Of a DNA stretch of 64,000 nt, positions 17,752-27,640 are shown piece by piece. Position numbers and translations under genes: made by a program. Positions within the stretch are counted from its first letter, which is position 1, and each line of letters begins with the position of its first letter. The notes beneath the pieces were generated by a model. It saw nothing but the letters and a program-made list of their open reading frames with translations, ran no database searches and was not told where the DNA came from. This stretch comes from Lachnospiraceae bacterium (lineage in GTDB: Bacteria > Bacillota > Clostridia > Lachnospirales > Lachnospiraceae), in NCBI GenBank assembly GCA_019421365.1, contig JAHZFJ010000010.1:62001-126000 (forward strand). The letters run 5' to 3'.

Positions 17752-18060
17752 ATTAACTACTCCATCTTAATTCCAAAGACCAGTTATGATGTTTTATCAT
17801 CTACAGTCCTTGTACACTTGATATATTCTAACACATTCTTAATTGAAATTAAACCTATTTGTTCATAACTATTTACTTAACTTCTTCATAGTTTTGTAAT
17901 AACGTCTCACAAATATATAAGATTACAATGACATTAATTTTTAATTAAGAACTCATATTTACCAAATATTATGATATAATATCAATAAGTTCGTCCTGCT
18001 CTAATCAAGGGTTAGCCGAATAATCATATAAGTCCATGTAAATGGCTGAAAGGAGACTAA
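17752..18060. other. Divergent spacer between GDPD and serine hydrolase genes
   Basis: This 309-nt AT-rich spacer holds the start regions of two divergent genes. A TATAAT at about 17972-17977 is a likely -10 box for the plus-strand gene, with no good -35. The leader between it and 18060 has small symmetric pieces (CCATGTAAATGG) but no RNA motif I recognise. GGAG stands 7 nt before the downstream ATG. Confidence 0.35.
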
Positions 18061-20205
18061 ATGATTCATAAGAATAAGTTCTATACTAAGGGATTACGTA
18101 ATCTAGCAAAAAGATCACTTTCTTTATCCTTAGCCACTGTGTTAACGTTATCTTCTAGTTTTGCAGTGCAAGCTAAGACACAAGATAATTCTATTGCTAT
18201 AAACACATCTAGTACTGTCTCATCTGACGAAAGACAATCCACTTGGTCTTTTGAAACTACTACAAAAGACGCAGATAGTAAAGCAAAACAAATGGCTGCA
18301 TTCTATGGATGTACAAGTGTACAGTATGCATTGATTCACAATGGGGAGATTGTTGTATCGGGCCAGTCAGGATTCGCTGATCGCGACCGAAAAAAAGCAC
18401 CAACAAAAGACTCTATCTATGGTATAGGATCCATTAGTAAGGTATTTACATCTGTTGCAATCATGCAATTAGTAGAAAAAGGTACCCTAGACCTTGATAC
18501 ACCGGTAGTAAAATATATTCCAGATTTTAAGATGGCTGATGAACGTTACAAAGAGATCACTGTGCGAATGTTAATCAATCACTCTTCTGGATTAATGGGG
18601 AATCTTGTTAATAACTCATTACTATTTTACGATCCAGACTCAGTTAACACAGATGATTTTCTCGAGCATCTTAGCACACAACGCTTAAAAGCTGATCCTG
18701 GTAGTTTTAGTGTATATTCAAATGATGGTTTTACTTTAGCTGAAATATTAATAGAACGAGTAACAAAATCTTCATTTACAAACTATATCTACGAAAATAT
18801 AAGCAAACCATTAGGATTAGCCAATACTAAGACACCACAAAGCGGTTTTCCAAGGCTACAACTTGCGAAAACTTATCATGATGCAGATACCTTACCTGCT
18901 GACTATTCAAACTTTATTGGTGCAGGTGGCCTGTATTCCACAGCTGAAGATCTCTGTCACTTCCTTGATATCTTCATGCAGGAGAATTCTATCATTAGTA
19001 ATGAATCCGTTAATGCTATGGCACAACCTGAATATTTAAGAGGGTTATGGGGTAACGATAGTGATAACACTATAAACTACGGACTTGGCTGGGATAGTGT
19101 CAATCTCTATCCTTTCAACCAATATGACATACAAGCATTTTCCAAAGGTGGCGATACCCTTTCATACCACGGATACGTTACAGCAATTCCTGAATATGAT
19201 TTGGGTGTAGCTGTTCTTACTTCAGGTGGTTCAAGTACTTTAGATGAATTATTATGTAATACAATTCTACTTAATGCACTTCAAGAAAACGGAGCAATAA
19301 CTGAACTTGTTAAGGACCCTACATATTCTGCACCAGTTACTACAAAAATGCCCGATAGTTATAAAAGTTATGCTGGTCTCTATGCCAATGTATACGAAGC
19401 ATTTAATATTGAATTTACAGAAAACAATTCATTTCTTGTAAAGCATAATGAGGAAACACCAGGTATAGAATACTTCTACACTGGAGACGGTATATTCAAA
19501 GATAGCACTGGTTCAATGGAATATACATTTAAAAAACTGGCGAATGGTGAAACCTATCTCAACTTAAAAGCTATAGCTAGTGTACCAGGCCTGTCCTCTA
19601 TCATTCAGGACATACTCTATGTCCAAAAGCTTGATGACAATCCAGTTTCAGAAAGCGTAACAGCTGCTTGGAAGGCAAGAGATGGCAAGAAATACTATCT
19701 GATTAATGAAAAATACACATCTCAAATATATCTATCGGAATTAAGTAGTACCTTTGTATTTGATAATCTCAAAGAGGGATATCTCCTTAACTACACTATG
19801 GTTGATGAGAATAACCTGGAGCAACGTCTTCAAATACCTATGGCAACTGGACGTGATTTAACTGATATTAAGATGTATAGAGAAGATGGAATAGAATATA
19901 TGAAGGCTAATTCCTCTATTTCAATATCTGAAGATGCTATTAAGAACTTATCTTCAAAGAAATCATTCAATGTAACGATTGGTGATAAGGGATATGCAAA
20001 CTGGTTCAAGATTCCTACTTCCTATGCAAATAAGAAAATTAGAGTTACCATTCCAGAAAAGTCTGGATATGCTGTATATGATAGCGAAGGTATATTAGTC
20101 TTCCTATCAACAATATCATCTAATAAAACAATTACTTTACCTGCAGGTGGTACAATTGTATTCGCAGGTAATGCAGGTTCAACTTTCAAAGTAAATTACA
20201 AGTAA
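18061..20205 (+). CDS. Secreted serine hydrolase, beta-lactamase/PBP-like family
   Basis: A 714-residue exported protein with a basic and hydrophobic signal region ending near AVQA (residue 38). The beta-lactamase-related (class C / PBP4*) domain spans about 75-420. Catalytic motifs are SISK (S124, K127), YSN (Y219-N221) and a KGGDTLSYHG segment standing where the third motif is expected. The C-terminal 300 residues are a beta-rich extension of unknown role. Such proteins may be D-aminopeptidases, esterases or peptidoglycan enzymes; beta-lactam hydrolysis is not implied. Monocistronic, with a strong terminator. Confidence 0.85.
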   Translation: MIHKNKFYTKGLRNLAKRSLSLSLATVLTLSSSFAVQAKTQDNSIAINTSSTVSSDERQSTWSFETTTKDADSKAKQMAAFYGCTSVQYALIHNGEIVVSGQSGFADRDRKKAPTKDSIYGIGSISKVFTSVAIMQLVEKGTLDLDTPVVKYIPDFKMADERYKEITVRMLINHSSGLMGNLVNNSLLFYDPDSVNTDDFLEHLSTQRLKADPGSFSVYSNDGFTLAEILIERVTKSSFTNYIYENISKPLGLANTKTPQSGFPRLQLAKTYHDADTLPADYSNFIGAGGLYSTAEDLCHFLDIFMQENSIISNESVNAMAQPEYLRGLWGNDSDNTINYGLGWDSVNLYPFNQYDIQAFSKGGDTLSYHGYVTAIPEYDLGVAVLTSGGSSTLDELLCNTILLNALQENGAITELVKDPTYSAPVTTKMPDSYKSYAGLYANVYEAFNIEFTENNSFLVKHNEETPGIEYFYTGDGIFKDSTGSMEYTFKKLANGETYLNLKAIASVPGLSSIIQDILYVQKLDDNPVSESVTAAWKARDGKKYYLINEKYTSQIYLSELSSTFVFDNLKEGYLLNYTMVDENNLEQRLQIPMATGRDLTDIKMYREDGIEYMKANSSISISEDAIKNLSSKKSFNVTIGDKGYANWFKIPTSYANKKIRVTIPEKSGYAVYDSEGILVFLSTISSNKTITLPAGGTIVFAGNAGSTFKVNYK

Positions 20206-20221
20206 ATAATAGGGCTGTTGC

Positions 20222-20270
20222 AAAAAGTAAAAATCCCCATCTAGCTTATAGATGAGGATTTTTACTTTTT
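20222..20270. terminator. Terminator after the serine hydrolase gene
   Basis: Arms AAAAAGTAAAAATCC (20222-20236) and GGATTTTTACTTTTT (20256-20270) with inner ATCTA/TAGAT pairing form a long stem with A and T runs, usable on both strands. It is preceded by GGGCTGTTGCAAAAAG, the motif shared with other terminators here. Confidence 0.88.
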
Positions 20271-20300
20271 AATTTTTGATGTTATCTGTTAAATAAATAT

Positions 20301-20699
20301 CTATTCTAAAAAAATAGACTCAAGTAAAGTAAATAACTTTTTATTAGATAACCATACAGTATTATTTTTGTTTTTAATATAATATTTACCGTTTTGATCA
20401 TAGACATAAAAATTATATATATTAGAATTTTTATCATTAAGAGTTATCATATATATATATGGAACTTCTTTATTAATAGCTTTATTAGTCTTAGTTGCAG
20501 AATTTATTAACTCTACAATAGCATCTATTTTATCTTTATCGGTTATCGTATGTGTAATATTATAGCTTAATCGGTTAATTTGAATTGATTCCATCGTATA
20601 TAAAATTTTTTTATTATTTTCTTTTTTTAAGATACATACTAATAAAAGTAAAAATAAAATAATAATTACACAGCTAATTAATAGATGTTTTTTTTTCAT
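20301..20699 (-). CDS. Small membrane-anchored protein of unknown function
   Basis: A 132-residue protein with one N-terminal membrane helix (about 5-25) and a small exterior domain rich in Asn, Lys and Tyr. The fold pattern (I-x-x-I-V-E-L-I-N near 57-66, then Y-I-Y-M-I-T-L, then Y-V-Y-D-Q-N-G-K-Y-Y-I) recalls small DUF5301-like proteins, but I cannot confirm that. The frame opens further upstream inside the preceding gene; the ATG at 20699, after AAAGG, is the likely start. It follows the VWA gene by 19 nt. Its DNA is noticeably more AT-rich than its neighbours, hinting at later acquisition. Confidence 0.6.
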   Translation of the reverse strand: MKKKHLLISCVIIILFLLLLVCILKKENNKKILYTMESIQINRLSYNITHTITDKDKIDAIVELINSATKTNKAINKEVPYIYMITLNDKNSNIYNFYVYDQNGKYYIKNKNNTVWLSNKKLFTLLESIFLE

Positions 20700-20718
20700 A
20701 TTGTTTTTACCTTTTTCA

Positions 20719-22398
20719 TTACATCTGTGCGTCAAACAGATTCTTAAGTTTATATACTACGTCATCTGAATCAGCGTTAATACTTGCAGCTTCATTAATA
20801 GCTGATATAGTTTCAAGCGCCTCAATGTCAGCATTATAACCAATTGTGTAAACAGGAATCTTATAAGTTTTCAAAATACCTGATATCTTATTCATATTTA
20901 AACCTGAATTCGTTTCTCCATCACTTAACAAGAATAACATCAATTTAGTATCAGGATTTTTCACCTTCTCCTCTATTAACATATTCAATGCTACCGCTAA
21001 TGCATCAAAAGATGCGGTTGCTCCTCCTTCTTGTAAATCAGTAACAGCCCCTGTAAATAAGGATCTTTGGTTCAAGTCAAATTTTGCAATTGGTAAGTTA
21101 ACATATACTTTACTATCATAGCTTACAAGTCCGATACTGTTATCACTGTTAATATACTTAGAGCCATTAATTAAGGATGTCTTTAATTGGTTCAGTGGTT
21201 CACCACTCATACTACCTGAAACATCTGCAACAAAAACCGCAGTAATACTTCTACCAGAATCTTTATTTTCCTTCCACAATTTCTGAGCTGATATAATAGT
21301 CGAACCATCATACTCAGGAAAAACACTCTTATAATCATCCATACCATTGAATCCATATTTGGTAGCTAATTTTTGCGATTCTTCGGTTTCACAGTAAGAA
21401 ACAAACAAATCCAATGCTTCTTTCTTATCCTCGCTTAATTTACCAATAGCATATAATGGATTATCATGCCTTACACCATAAGGGATAAATTCATATTGAG
21501 TTCTTAAATCTGTATCATTCTTATATAATTGATATTCGATTACCATTCCTGTTAAGGAACCAGACTTAGCAGATTCACGCATCTGTAATGTTGTATAAGC
21601 TACGAATGGAACATTTGTCTGAAATTGTTGGAACCCTGCGATTGCTGTATCACTAAGGATATCTGATGAATCATATGCATTCAAAGTTGATAAAAGGAAA
21701 TTCATCCCCGCTGAACTCGATAATGGATTAGTATATCCCATCGCAATTCTATTATCTGCTGTTGCCTGTGTTATCGTCTTCATATTCACTTCGCCATAAG
21801 TATCCGTAATATCTTTCACAACAGATTTAGTTAGTAATACACCCGCTACATTACCTACCATACGGTCTGTAACCACTGATATATCTGCTCCTTCTGCTTC
21901 GATAATCTTTCCCCACAAATCATTCGACGATGTAAATGCATCTGGAAGGTATTTTCCTGAAATTATATAATCCGAACCTGCCCCAGAGGCAATGGATCGA
22001 ACTGAAATGGCTACTGTTTTACCGTTCACCGTGTTATCTTGCTTATTAAATTCTTTTGCCATTGTTGATAACCAACTATCAGTTCCTTCTCCTGCTTTTT
22101 CTGGTGAAGAAAAGATTTCAATTACAATATCTGCATTACCTTCTACTGATAATGGATATTTCGAGATGTCTGGAAGTTCTTCTTTTAGATCTGTCTCTTC
22201 CAATTCTACATTGGCTTTTCTTGCTGGAATATTGGATACCTCAATATCCTTCAAGTATTTCGTTAATTTCTTACCTGCTTGCTCTTCTGACATAACAGCC
22301 GTATCATCATTCGAATTCGTTGATGATATTACTGCGAAAATTACACCAAATGATATTAATGCGATAACAATAAATGCTAATATATTCTTTTTTTGCAT
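20719..22398 (-). CDS. Membrane-anchored solute-binding-like protein with C-terminal VWA domain
   Basis: The 559-residue protein has an N-terminal membrane anchor (about 6-26, no lipobox Cys), a type 2 periplasmic-binding-like domain (about 88-360; IVIEIFSSPEKAGEG, later GYTNPLSSSAG) and a von Willebrand A domain (about 385-555). The MIDAS metal site is complete: D392-x-S394-x-S396, T461 and D493 in LSDGET. The fusion suggests an extracellular module that binds a ligand or protein partner through a divalent metal. It lies 119 nt after a small membrane/coiled-coil gene and before an unknown membrane protein; all three may act together. Confidence 0.8.
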   Translation of the reverse strand: MQKKNILAFIVIALISFGVIFAVISSTNSNDDTAVMSEEQAGKKLTKYLKDIEVSNIPARKANVELEETDLKEELPDISKYPLSVEGNADIVIEIFSSPEKAGEGTDSWLSTMAKEFNKQDNTVNGKTVAISVRSIASGAGSDYIISGKYLPDAFTSSNDLWGKIIEAEGADISVVTDRMVGNVAGVLLTKSVVKDITDTYGEVNMKTITQATADNRIAMGYTNPLSSSAGMNFLLSTLNAYDSSDILSDTAIAGFQQFQTNVPFVAYTTLQMRESAKSGSLTGMVIEYQLYKNDTDLRTQYEFIPYGVRHDNPLYAIGKLSEDKKEALDLFVSYCETEESQKLATKYGFNGMDDYKSVFPEYDGSTIISAQKLWKENKDSGRSITAVFVADVSGSMSGEPLNQLKTSLINGSKYINSDNSIGLVSYDSKVYVNLPIAKFDLNQRSLFTGAVTDLQEGGATASFDALAVALNMLIEEKVKNPDTKLMLFLLSDGETNSGLNMNKISGILKTYKIPVYTIGYNADIEALETISAINEAASINADSDDVVYKLKNLFDAQM

Positions 22399-22517
22399 TT
22401 TCTTTTCCCTTTCTCCATGGATACCCTTGACTGTAAAACTCTATTATGAGAGTTTTGATGACAAACATACAGCAGTTAGCTACTCATCAAATTCTTCAAG
22501 TGTAAAGTTTGAGTTTA

Positions 22518-23228
22518 TTATAATAATTGTTTCATGTTATTAACTACATCTTTAAACACTGCCAAATCATCTGAATCAGCTTGTGTTCCATCGCTTAGTT
22601 TAGATAATTGCATTAATAACTTATCGAATTCTAATAGAATCGTTTCATTATCATTCACTTTTTCTCGTATGTAATTTACTTGTTCCATATACACTGCATG
22701 TTTTTCTGCATTTCCTCTTTGATTAATCTGATTAAATTCTTGCTGATCAAAGACTGATATGGCATTTATAATACTCTTTACATTGGAAAACAAAAGATTC
22801 TCTACTTTACCAATAACATCCTTTAAGCCATACGCATCTTCATCCTCTTCCTTGAATTTAATATAGATAATATTCTTAAGAGATTCTTTCTTCTTGAGTA
22901 ATCTGGATATTTGATTTTTGGTTGTGTTAATTTCATTATTCAATATATTCTTATTCAATAACTCCGTTAATACATCAATCATATCCTCCGGTGTATGAAG
23001 ATCCTGTATAGAAAACTCATATTGTGCTTCTTTTGAATGTAAGAAACGGTAATTTCCGTAGAAAAACAAAATCACACTCATGAGAAGTATCGTATAACCT
23101 AAAGCTCTCTTAGCTGCAGTATCCTCACTTAGAATTATTCCCATGAATGCATCAGAGAACGCAAAAATATTGACAATTGCTATACCAAAATTAAGCAGGC
23201 AAAATTTCACCAGTAATTTCTTATTCAT
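22518..23228 (-). CDS. Two-helix membrane protein with cytoplasmic coiled-coil domain, unknown function
   Basis: The 236-residue protein has two membrane helices (about 7-28 and 41-60) and then a long, charged, mostly helical region with coiled-coil character (about 85-235; NQISRLLKKKESLKNIIYIKF, HAVYMEQVNYIREKVNDNETI). I do not recognise a named family. It is the first gene of the unit with the VWA protein, and GGAGG precedes its ATG. The topology suggests a membrane sensor or scaffold working with the exported VWA protein; that is inference from position only. Confidence 0.6.
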   Translation of the reverse strand: MNKKLLVKFCLLNFGIAIVNIFAFSDAFMGIILSEDTAAKRALGYTILLMSVILFFYGNYRFLHSKEAQYEFSIQDLHTPEDMIDVLTELLNKNILNNEINTTKNQISRLLKKKESLKNIIYIKFKEEDEDAYGLKDVIGKVENLLFSNVKSIINAISVFDQQEFNQINQRGNAEKHAVYMEQVNYIREKVNDNETILLEFDKLLMQLSKLSDGTQADSDDLAVFKDVVNNMKQLL

Positions 23229-23385
23229 GTAAAAACCTCCTTATCTTATACAATGATACCTTTTTATTATAATGCATGTCAATACACTTTTACATTTTAT
23301 TCTATTTTCAATATAAAACTACTATGCAGTTTCACAGTTCCTTTACTAACATACAATAACACAAAATACGCTACACTATCAAAAA

Positions 23386-23460
23386 AACAAGTTTTCTTTG
23401 CTGAATGCCATATAGTGAACTTGCATGTTCACATATGGCACACAGCTTAGAAAACTTGTT
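23386..23460 (-). terminator. Very long terminator hairpin of the GH2 gene
   Basis: Arms 23386-23420 and 23427-23460 pair almost throughout (AACAAGTTTTCT / AGAAAACTTGTT outside, ATAT and GTGAAC / GTTCAC inside) around the loop TTGCAT. On the minus strand the stem is followed by TTTTTTT. It starts 2 nt after the GH2 stop codon. Confidence 0.88.
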
Positions 23461-23462
23461 CC

Positions 23463-26339
23463 TTATATAATATCCCTTAATTCTTCTACTTGTAATTCTT
23501 TTGTTGGTGCAAATGAATCCGATAACATATACGTAAGGACACTCTCTGCAAAGTGTTGTACTTCAATATGATCATAGATTTCGTACAAGCGGCTAGTACA
23601 AACCATAAGGTTACCATTCTTAACATTAGCTTCGAATAATAGTCCTAATTTATGATTTCTCTCAATATTGTCAATCATCTGAACGATTGGACGATACTGT
23701 GAATTTGTCTCATCTAGTATTGCCATGTCAGCATGACTAACAATATGATACCATTGTGGTGTTGAATAGAACTCACATGGGAACTGTCTTAGGGCACCAT
23801 GGTCTTGATTATTAAGTAATCCCATAGTTCCTACTGGTTCTGGTTTCTTCATCCATTCAGAAATCGATCTAAACATTGGGTAACACCAAAAATCTGAACA
23901 ATAGAAACCTTCAATACTTTTTGTTACCTTGTTAGGAAGATACAAGACATTCGCTCCTTCTTCTAACAATGCCAATGCACGCTCGAGATCTCTTGTTATC
24001 CATACTTTCTTGTCATCTCTATCAACACAGCTATCATTTTCTAAATCTTCTCTTGTAAGGATTGGATTAGTAATTGCCGGATAACACCATAACTCGTAAT
24101 CTTTATCTATGCTCGTTCCTTCTGAGAACAAATGTAATTCCATCTTCGTAATGGTATTAACCATCGGCATTGTAAAAGTTACCGTTCCTAAATCAGTAAG
24201 TCCAGATACCTTACTATCAACTTTAACTGCGCCTTTGGCAACAACTAGATTATCGGTGTGTACTTCCCATATAATCTCATCACCTTTGAACAACTCATCT
24301 CTAAAGTAACTTAATTTAATATCAAAGGTTACTTGTTCTCCTGCTTGGTATACATAAGTAGGAATTCTTGCTAACACAACTTCATCATTACAGTAACTTC
24401 TCCATTCCTTAGCTGTTACCATTCCTTTAGAATCCATAAATGCATCTAAGACACCAACAAGGGCAGTTCCTTGCCCAGAGAAATCCTGAAGATCAAGCAA
24501 TTGAAAACCTGCTAGATTACCAGAAGCAAATGCTGCCTCTAATTCTTCCTTATAACATGCAACTGCTAGTTTTCCTGTTGCTTCAAAATACTTCTTTCCT
24601 AAGTCTCCTAATCCTTTTTCTTCTAATCGTTCACGAAAGATTCCGAAGTTTTCAGCTCTTAGCACGCCCGTATATTTGTCCATCTCTTCAAAATTAGGAT
24701 ACATTGCATATTGCCCAATCTCGTGAGACACTACCGGAATATGAGGGACTAACTCTCCTCCTTCCTCATTCATCTCGACCGTCTTTGTTCCTGTTCCATA
24801 TTGAATCTCTATGGTTTTCTTTGCACTACCAGCATTGCCACCTTCTGATTCCTTAGGAAGAATCACATCATCATAATCTTTACAAGTTCCTGGCATTGTC
24901 ATCTGTACATGCCCTAATGGTGCGTCACACATGCCATAAGATCCACGGAATAGACGCGTTTTACTAAAACGTACACCAGAGAAGAAATCATCTTCTGGTA
25001 TGATTACTGGTGCATGTTGAAAGTTGTTAGATCCCTGGGTATAGAGTGGTCTTGGGTCACGTTTCTTATAATTACGAATGATTTCTCCCATCTTCTCTTT
25101 GCTACCCCAAAGTTCATTACCAAGGGACATCATTACATAAGAAGCATGGTTACCATAGTTATCTAGCATACGTTCGCCTTCACGAATTAGATACTGTTGC
25201 TCCTCTTCATTATGATTTTCATAAGTTTCATCTGTTAACGTTCCCCAGAATGGTAATTCTGGTTGCATATAGATTCCTAGCAAATCAGCCGCTGTAAATG
25301 CTGCTTCTGGTGGGCAACAAGTATGATAACGATAATGATTAATTCCATAATTCTTTGATATCTTTAGTACACGAATCCATTCTTCAACTGTAGTTGGTGC
25401 TGCACCTGTTAAAGGAAAAATTAGACCATCATGCTTTCCTCTTAAGAAGGTCTTCGTTCCATTAATAGTAAAGTGATATCCCTCTGAAGAAAACTCTCGT
25501 AATCCAGTAAACACTGTCATAACTTCCTGATTCTCTACATGGGTGATATCTATTTCATAACAGACTGGTGAAAACTCACTCCATAGTTTTGCTTTTTCTC
25601 CAATTATATAGGTAAGATCTACTATATTCTCACCTGGCTCTAGATTCATTGAATAAGAAACCTCACTAACCTGTTTACCCGATATGATTGTATCTTGCTC
25701 GTCAAGATATTTCTCTACTGCCTTTACGTTGAACGTGCTCATAACAATGTCATTTGTTTCATTCTCAATTGTTGTATGTAGACGGAATGACTTCGTATCC
25801 ACTTCAGAAAATACTTGTACATTTCGTACATAGATCTGATTATAGACTTGTAATTCTAATCTTCCTGTAATACCGTTCCAGTTAGTTTGTGTATCTGGTG
25901 AAGTTAAATGTCCGCCCTTAGTTGGATAATCTGTATTACTTACTAATACAGTTAATGTAAATGTGTCCTTCTTTATAAATTCTGTTAAGTCGTAAGTATG
26001 AGGTGTTGATAAGCTATCACCCTCCCCAACATAAACTCCATCAATCCAAACTTTAGTCAAACGTGTTCTCTCTAAGAAAAGAACAATCTTCTTACCAACA
26101 TCCGCTGATGAGATGGTAACTTCTTTAGAAAACCATGCATATCCTTCAAAAGGATATACTTCTGTTAAACAACCGTCCTCACGACTTGTATTAATCTCAC
26201 CCTTCTTACTAAGTGCAGTTGTACTAGGTAGCTCAATCTTATCTTGTAAATTAGCTTGATATAGTGCATTCTCTATACCTGCTTTATCTCCATCTAACTC
26301 AAAATTCCATAATCCACTTAGATTATATTTCTTAATCAT
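23463..26339 (-). CDS. Glycoside hydrolase family 2 enzyme
   Basis: The 958-residue protein follows the GH2 plan: jelly-roll sugar-binding domain (about 1-180; LSGLWNFELDGD, YAWFSKEV), immunoglobulin-like domain (to about 280) and TIM barrel (about 280-600). The acid/base lies in MMSLGNELWG and the likely nucleophile in PVVSHEIGQY. A beta-rich C-terminal extension follows. No signal peptide, so it acts inside on imported sugars. Two ATGs are close together; the one at 26339 has GGAGG at good spacing, while the one 6 nt upstream touches it. Substrate (galactoside, glucuronide or other) cannot be fixed from sequence. Confidence 0.88.
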   Translation of the reverse strand: MIKKYNLSGLWNFELDGDKAGIENALYQANLQDKIELPSTTALSKKGEINTSREDGCLTEVYPFEGYAWFSKEVTISSADVGKKIVLFLERTRLTKVWIDGVYVGEGDSLSTPHTYDLTEFIKKDTFTLTVLVSNTDYPTKGGHLTSPDTQTNWNGITGRLELQVYNQIYVRNVQVFSEVDTKSFRLHTTIENETNDIVMSTFNVKAVEKYLDEQDTIISGKQVSEVSYSMNLEPGENIVDLTYIIGEKAKLWSEFSPVCYEIDITHVENQEVMTVFTGLREFSSEGYHFTINGTKTFLRGKHDGLIFPLTGAAPTTVEEWIRVLKISKNYGINHYRYHTCCPPEAAFTAADLLGIYMQPELPFWGTLTDETYENHNEEEQQYLIREGERMLDNYGNHASYVMMSLGNELWGSKEKMGEIIRNYKKRDPRPLYTQGSNNFQHAPVIIPEDDFFSGVRFSKTRLFRGSYGMCDAPLGHVQMTMPGTCKDYDDVILPKESEGGNAGSAKKTIEIQYGTGTKTVEMNEEGGELVPHIPVVSHEIGQYAMYPNFEEMDKYTGVLRAENFGIFRERLEEKGLGDLGKKYFEATGKLAVACYKEELEAAFASGNLAGFQLLDLQDFSGQGTALVGVLDAFMDSKGMVTAKEWRSYCNDEVVLARIPTYVYQAGEQVTFDIKLSYFRDELFKGDEIIWEVHTDNLVVAKGAVKVDSKVSGLTDLGTVTFTMPMVNTITKMELHLFSEGTSIDKDYELWCYPAITNPILTREDLENDSCVDRDDKKVWITRDLERALALLEEGANVLYLPNKVTKSIEGFYCSDFWCYPMFRSISEWMKKPEPVGTMGLLNNQDHGALRQFPCEFYSTPQWYHIVSHADMAILDETNSQYRPIVQMIDNIERNHKLGLLFEANVKNGNLMVCTSRLYEIYDHIEVQHFAESVLTYMLSDSFAPTKELQVEELRDII

Positions 26340-26598
26340 ATCCATCCTCCGATTGCTGTAGATTATCCTTAACTGTTCAAGACTAGTATATCAATATTGA
26401 CAAAGTCCGAATAGTTGTGATACGCCTAATTGTATTATATCAAAAATATTTACTAGCGAGTACAATGGAAACTAGACCTTCGTCATGTATTTATTAGACT
26501 TTAGAGATGATTTATAACAACTATTTCACAATAATTAATAACAAGGCCTTCCTATCCCGAATAAGATACTATAGACAGAAAGAAAAGGAGCGTTTTTT

Positions 26599-27633
26599 AT
26601 GTATTTTCTATATGCTTCCTTACTAAATAATACTATTTTGTTAATTAATCTGGCAATTACAATTGGTTGCCTAATAATTGTACTTTTAATACAGCATCTC
26701 GCAAAGAAAGCACGTAAGTATTCCATAGAACCTATTAAAGAATCTTTAGAATCTGATACTACAACTGAAAAAAAACTTCCAAGTCTAAGTATGCAAACAA
26801 CTATGCAACAAATTCCTTTAGACTTAGAAGAATATGGTCTTATATATAACATGAAATACGATTTTTTCACCAATACAAATTCTTGTAGCAAAAGACTCTT
26901 TGGTGCTTGTAGATTATATGATGAATCTGCTGCTCCCCTTGGTGTTATAATTGATATCGAGAATATATATTTTGACTATAATAATAAACATTGGCTAATT
27001 CAACTACAAAAGGGACAATACAGTTTAGCTAGTGGGGGTGAAATTAGCGTATATCAAACTACATTAGAATCGATCTTCATCTCAGGGTATTTTCATGGAA
27101 GCTTCTATGAAAGCAATACAGATGAAGACCCACTTTTAATATCATATTCCATAATGAAAAAAAATGATGTTCTACTAACAAGAAAAGGTAGTTCCTGGTG
27201 CGTGAACAGTTATCGATTAGGTAGTTATTCAGAACCCGAAGATCTTACAATGCACATTCGCATTACTTTTCCTACATTAGGTATGTGTCAAGCATTCTAT
27301 AATTCATTAATTGAGCTAGGTTATGATAGTGAGACAATTACAACACGTCACAATACAATCTACTTTATCTATGATGAACCAAAATCGCCACAGCCACTTA
27401 CTCGTAACATCTTGACAACATATATCATGCAGAAAAATAACTTCTCCTACATTACTGCCTATGAATACATTACACAGGATTATTCTGAAACCTTTTCTAA
27501 ATTAGCGTACCTAAAAAATTATTTTCCTGAGATGTATCATGAGATAATTAAGATAGGGCAACCTGCTGAGATGTATGACGATTACACACAGATTGCGGGC
27601 TATCTACAATATTCTAAAGCGGGCAAATCTTGA
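26599..27633 (+). CDS. DUF4474-like membrane-anchored protein
   Basis: A 344-residue protein with one N-terminal membrane helix (about 12-36), a polar linker, and a large soluble domain containing KHWLIQLQKGQYSLASGGEI. That W-x-I-Q-x-x-K-G-Q-Y signature fits DUF4474, a family of unknown function in Lachnospiraceae and relatives. AGGAG stands 8 nt before the ATG. It is divergent from the GH2 gene and converges with the amidohydrolase gene, which ends 7 nt away, so it is probably monocistronic. Confidence 0.65.
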   Translation: MYFLYASLLNNTILLINLAITIGCLIIVLLIQHLAKKARKYSIEPIKESLESDTTTEKKLPSLSMQTTMQQIPLDLEEYGLIYNMKYDFFTNTNSCSKRLFGACRLYDESAAPLGVIIDIENIYFDYNNKHWLIQLQKGQYSLASGGEISVYQTTLESIFISGYFHGSFYESNTDEDPLLISYSIMKKNDVLLTRKGSSWCVNSYRLGSYSEPEDLTMHIRITFPTLGMCQAFYNSLIELGYDSETITTRHNTIYFIYDEPKSPQPLTRNILTTYIMQKNNFSYITAYEYITQDYSETFSKLAYLKNYFPEMYHEIIKIGQPAEMYDDYTQIAGYLQYSKAGKS

Positions 27634-27640
27634 TTGATTA

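Noticed and set aside
18061..20205. Beta-lactamase resistance gene
   Set aside because: The family motifs also occur in peptidases and esterases; nothing points to drug hydrolysis.
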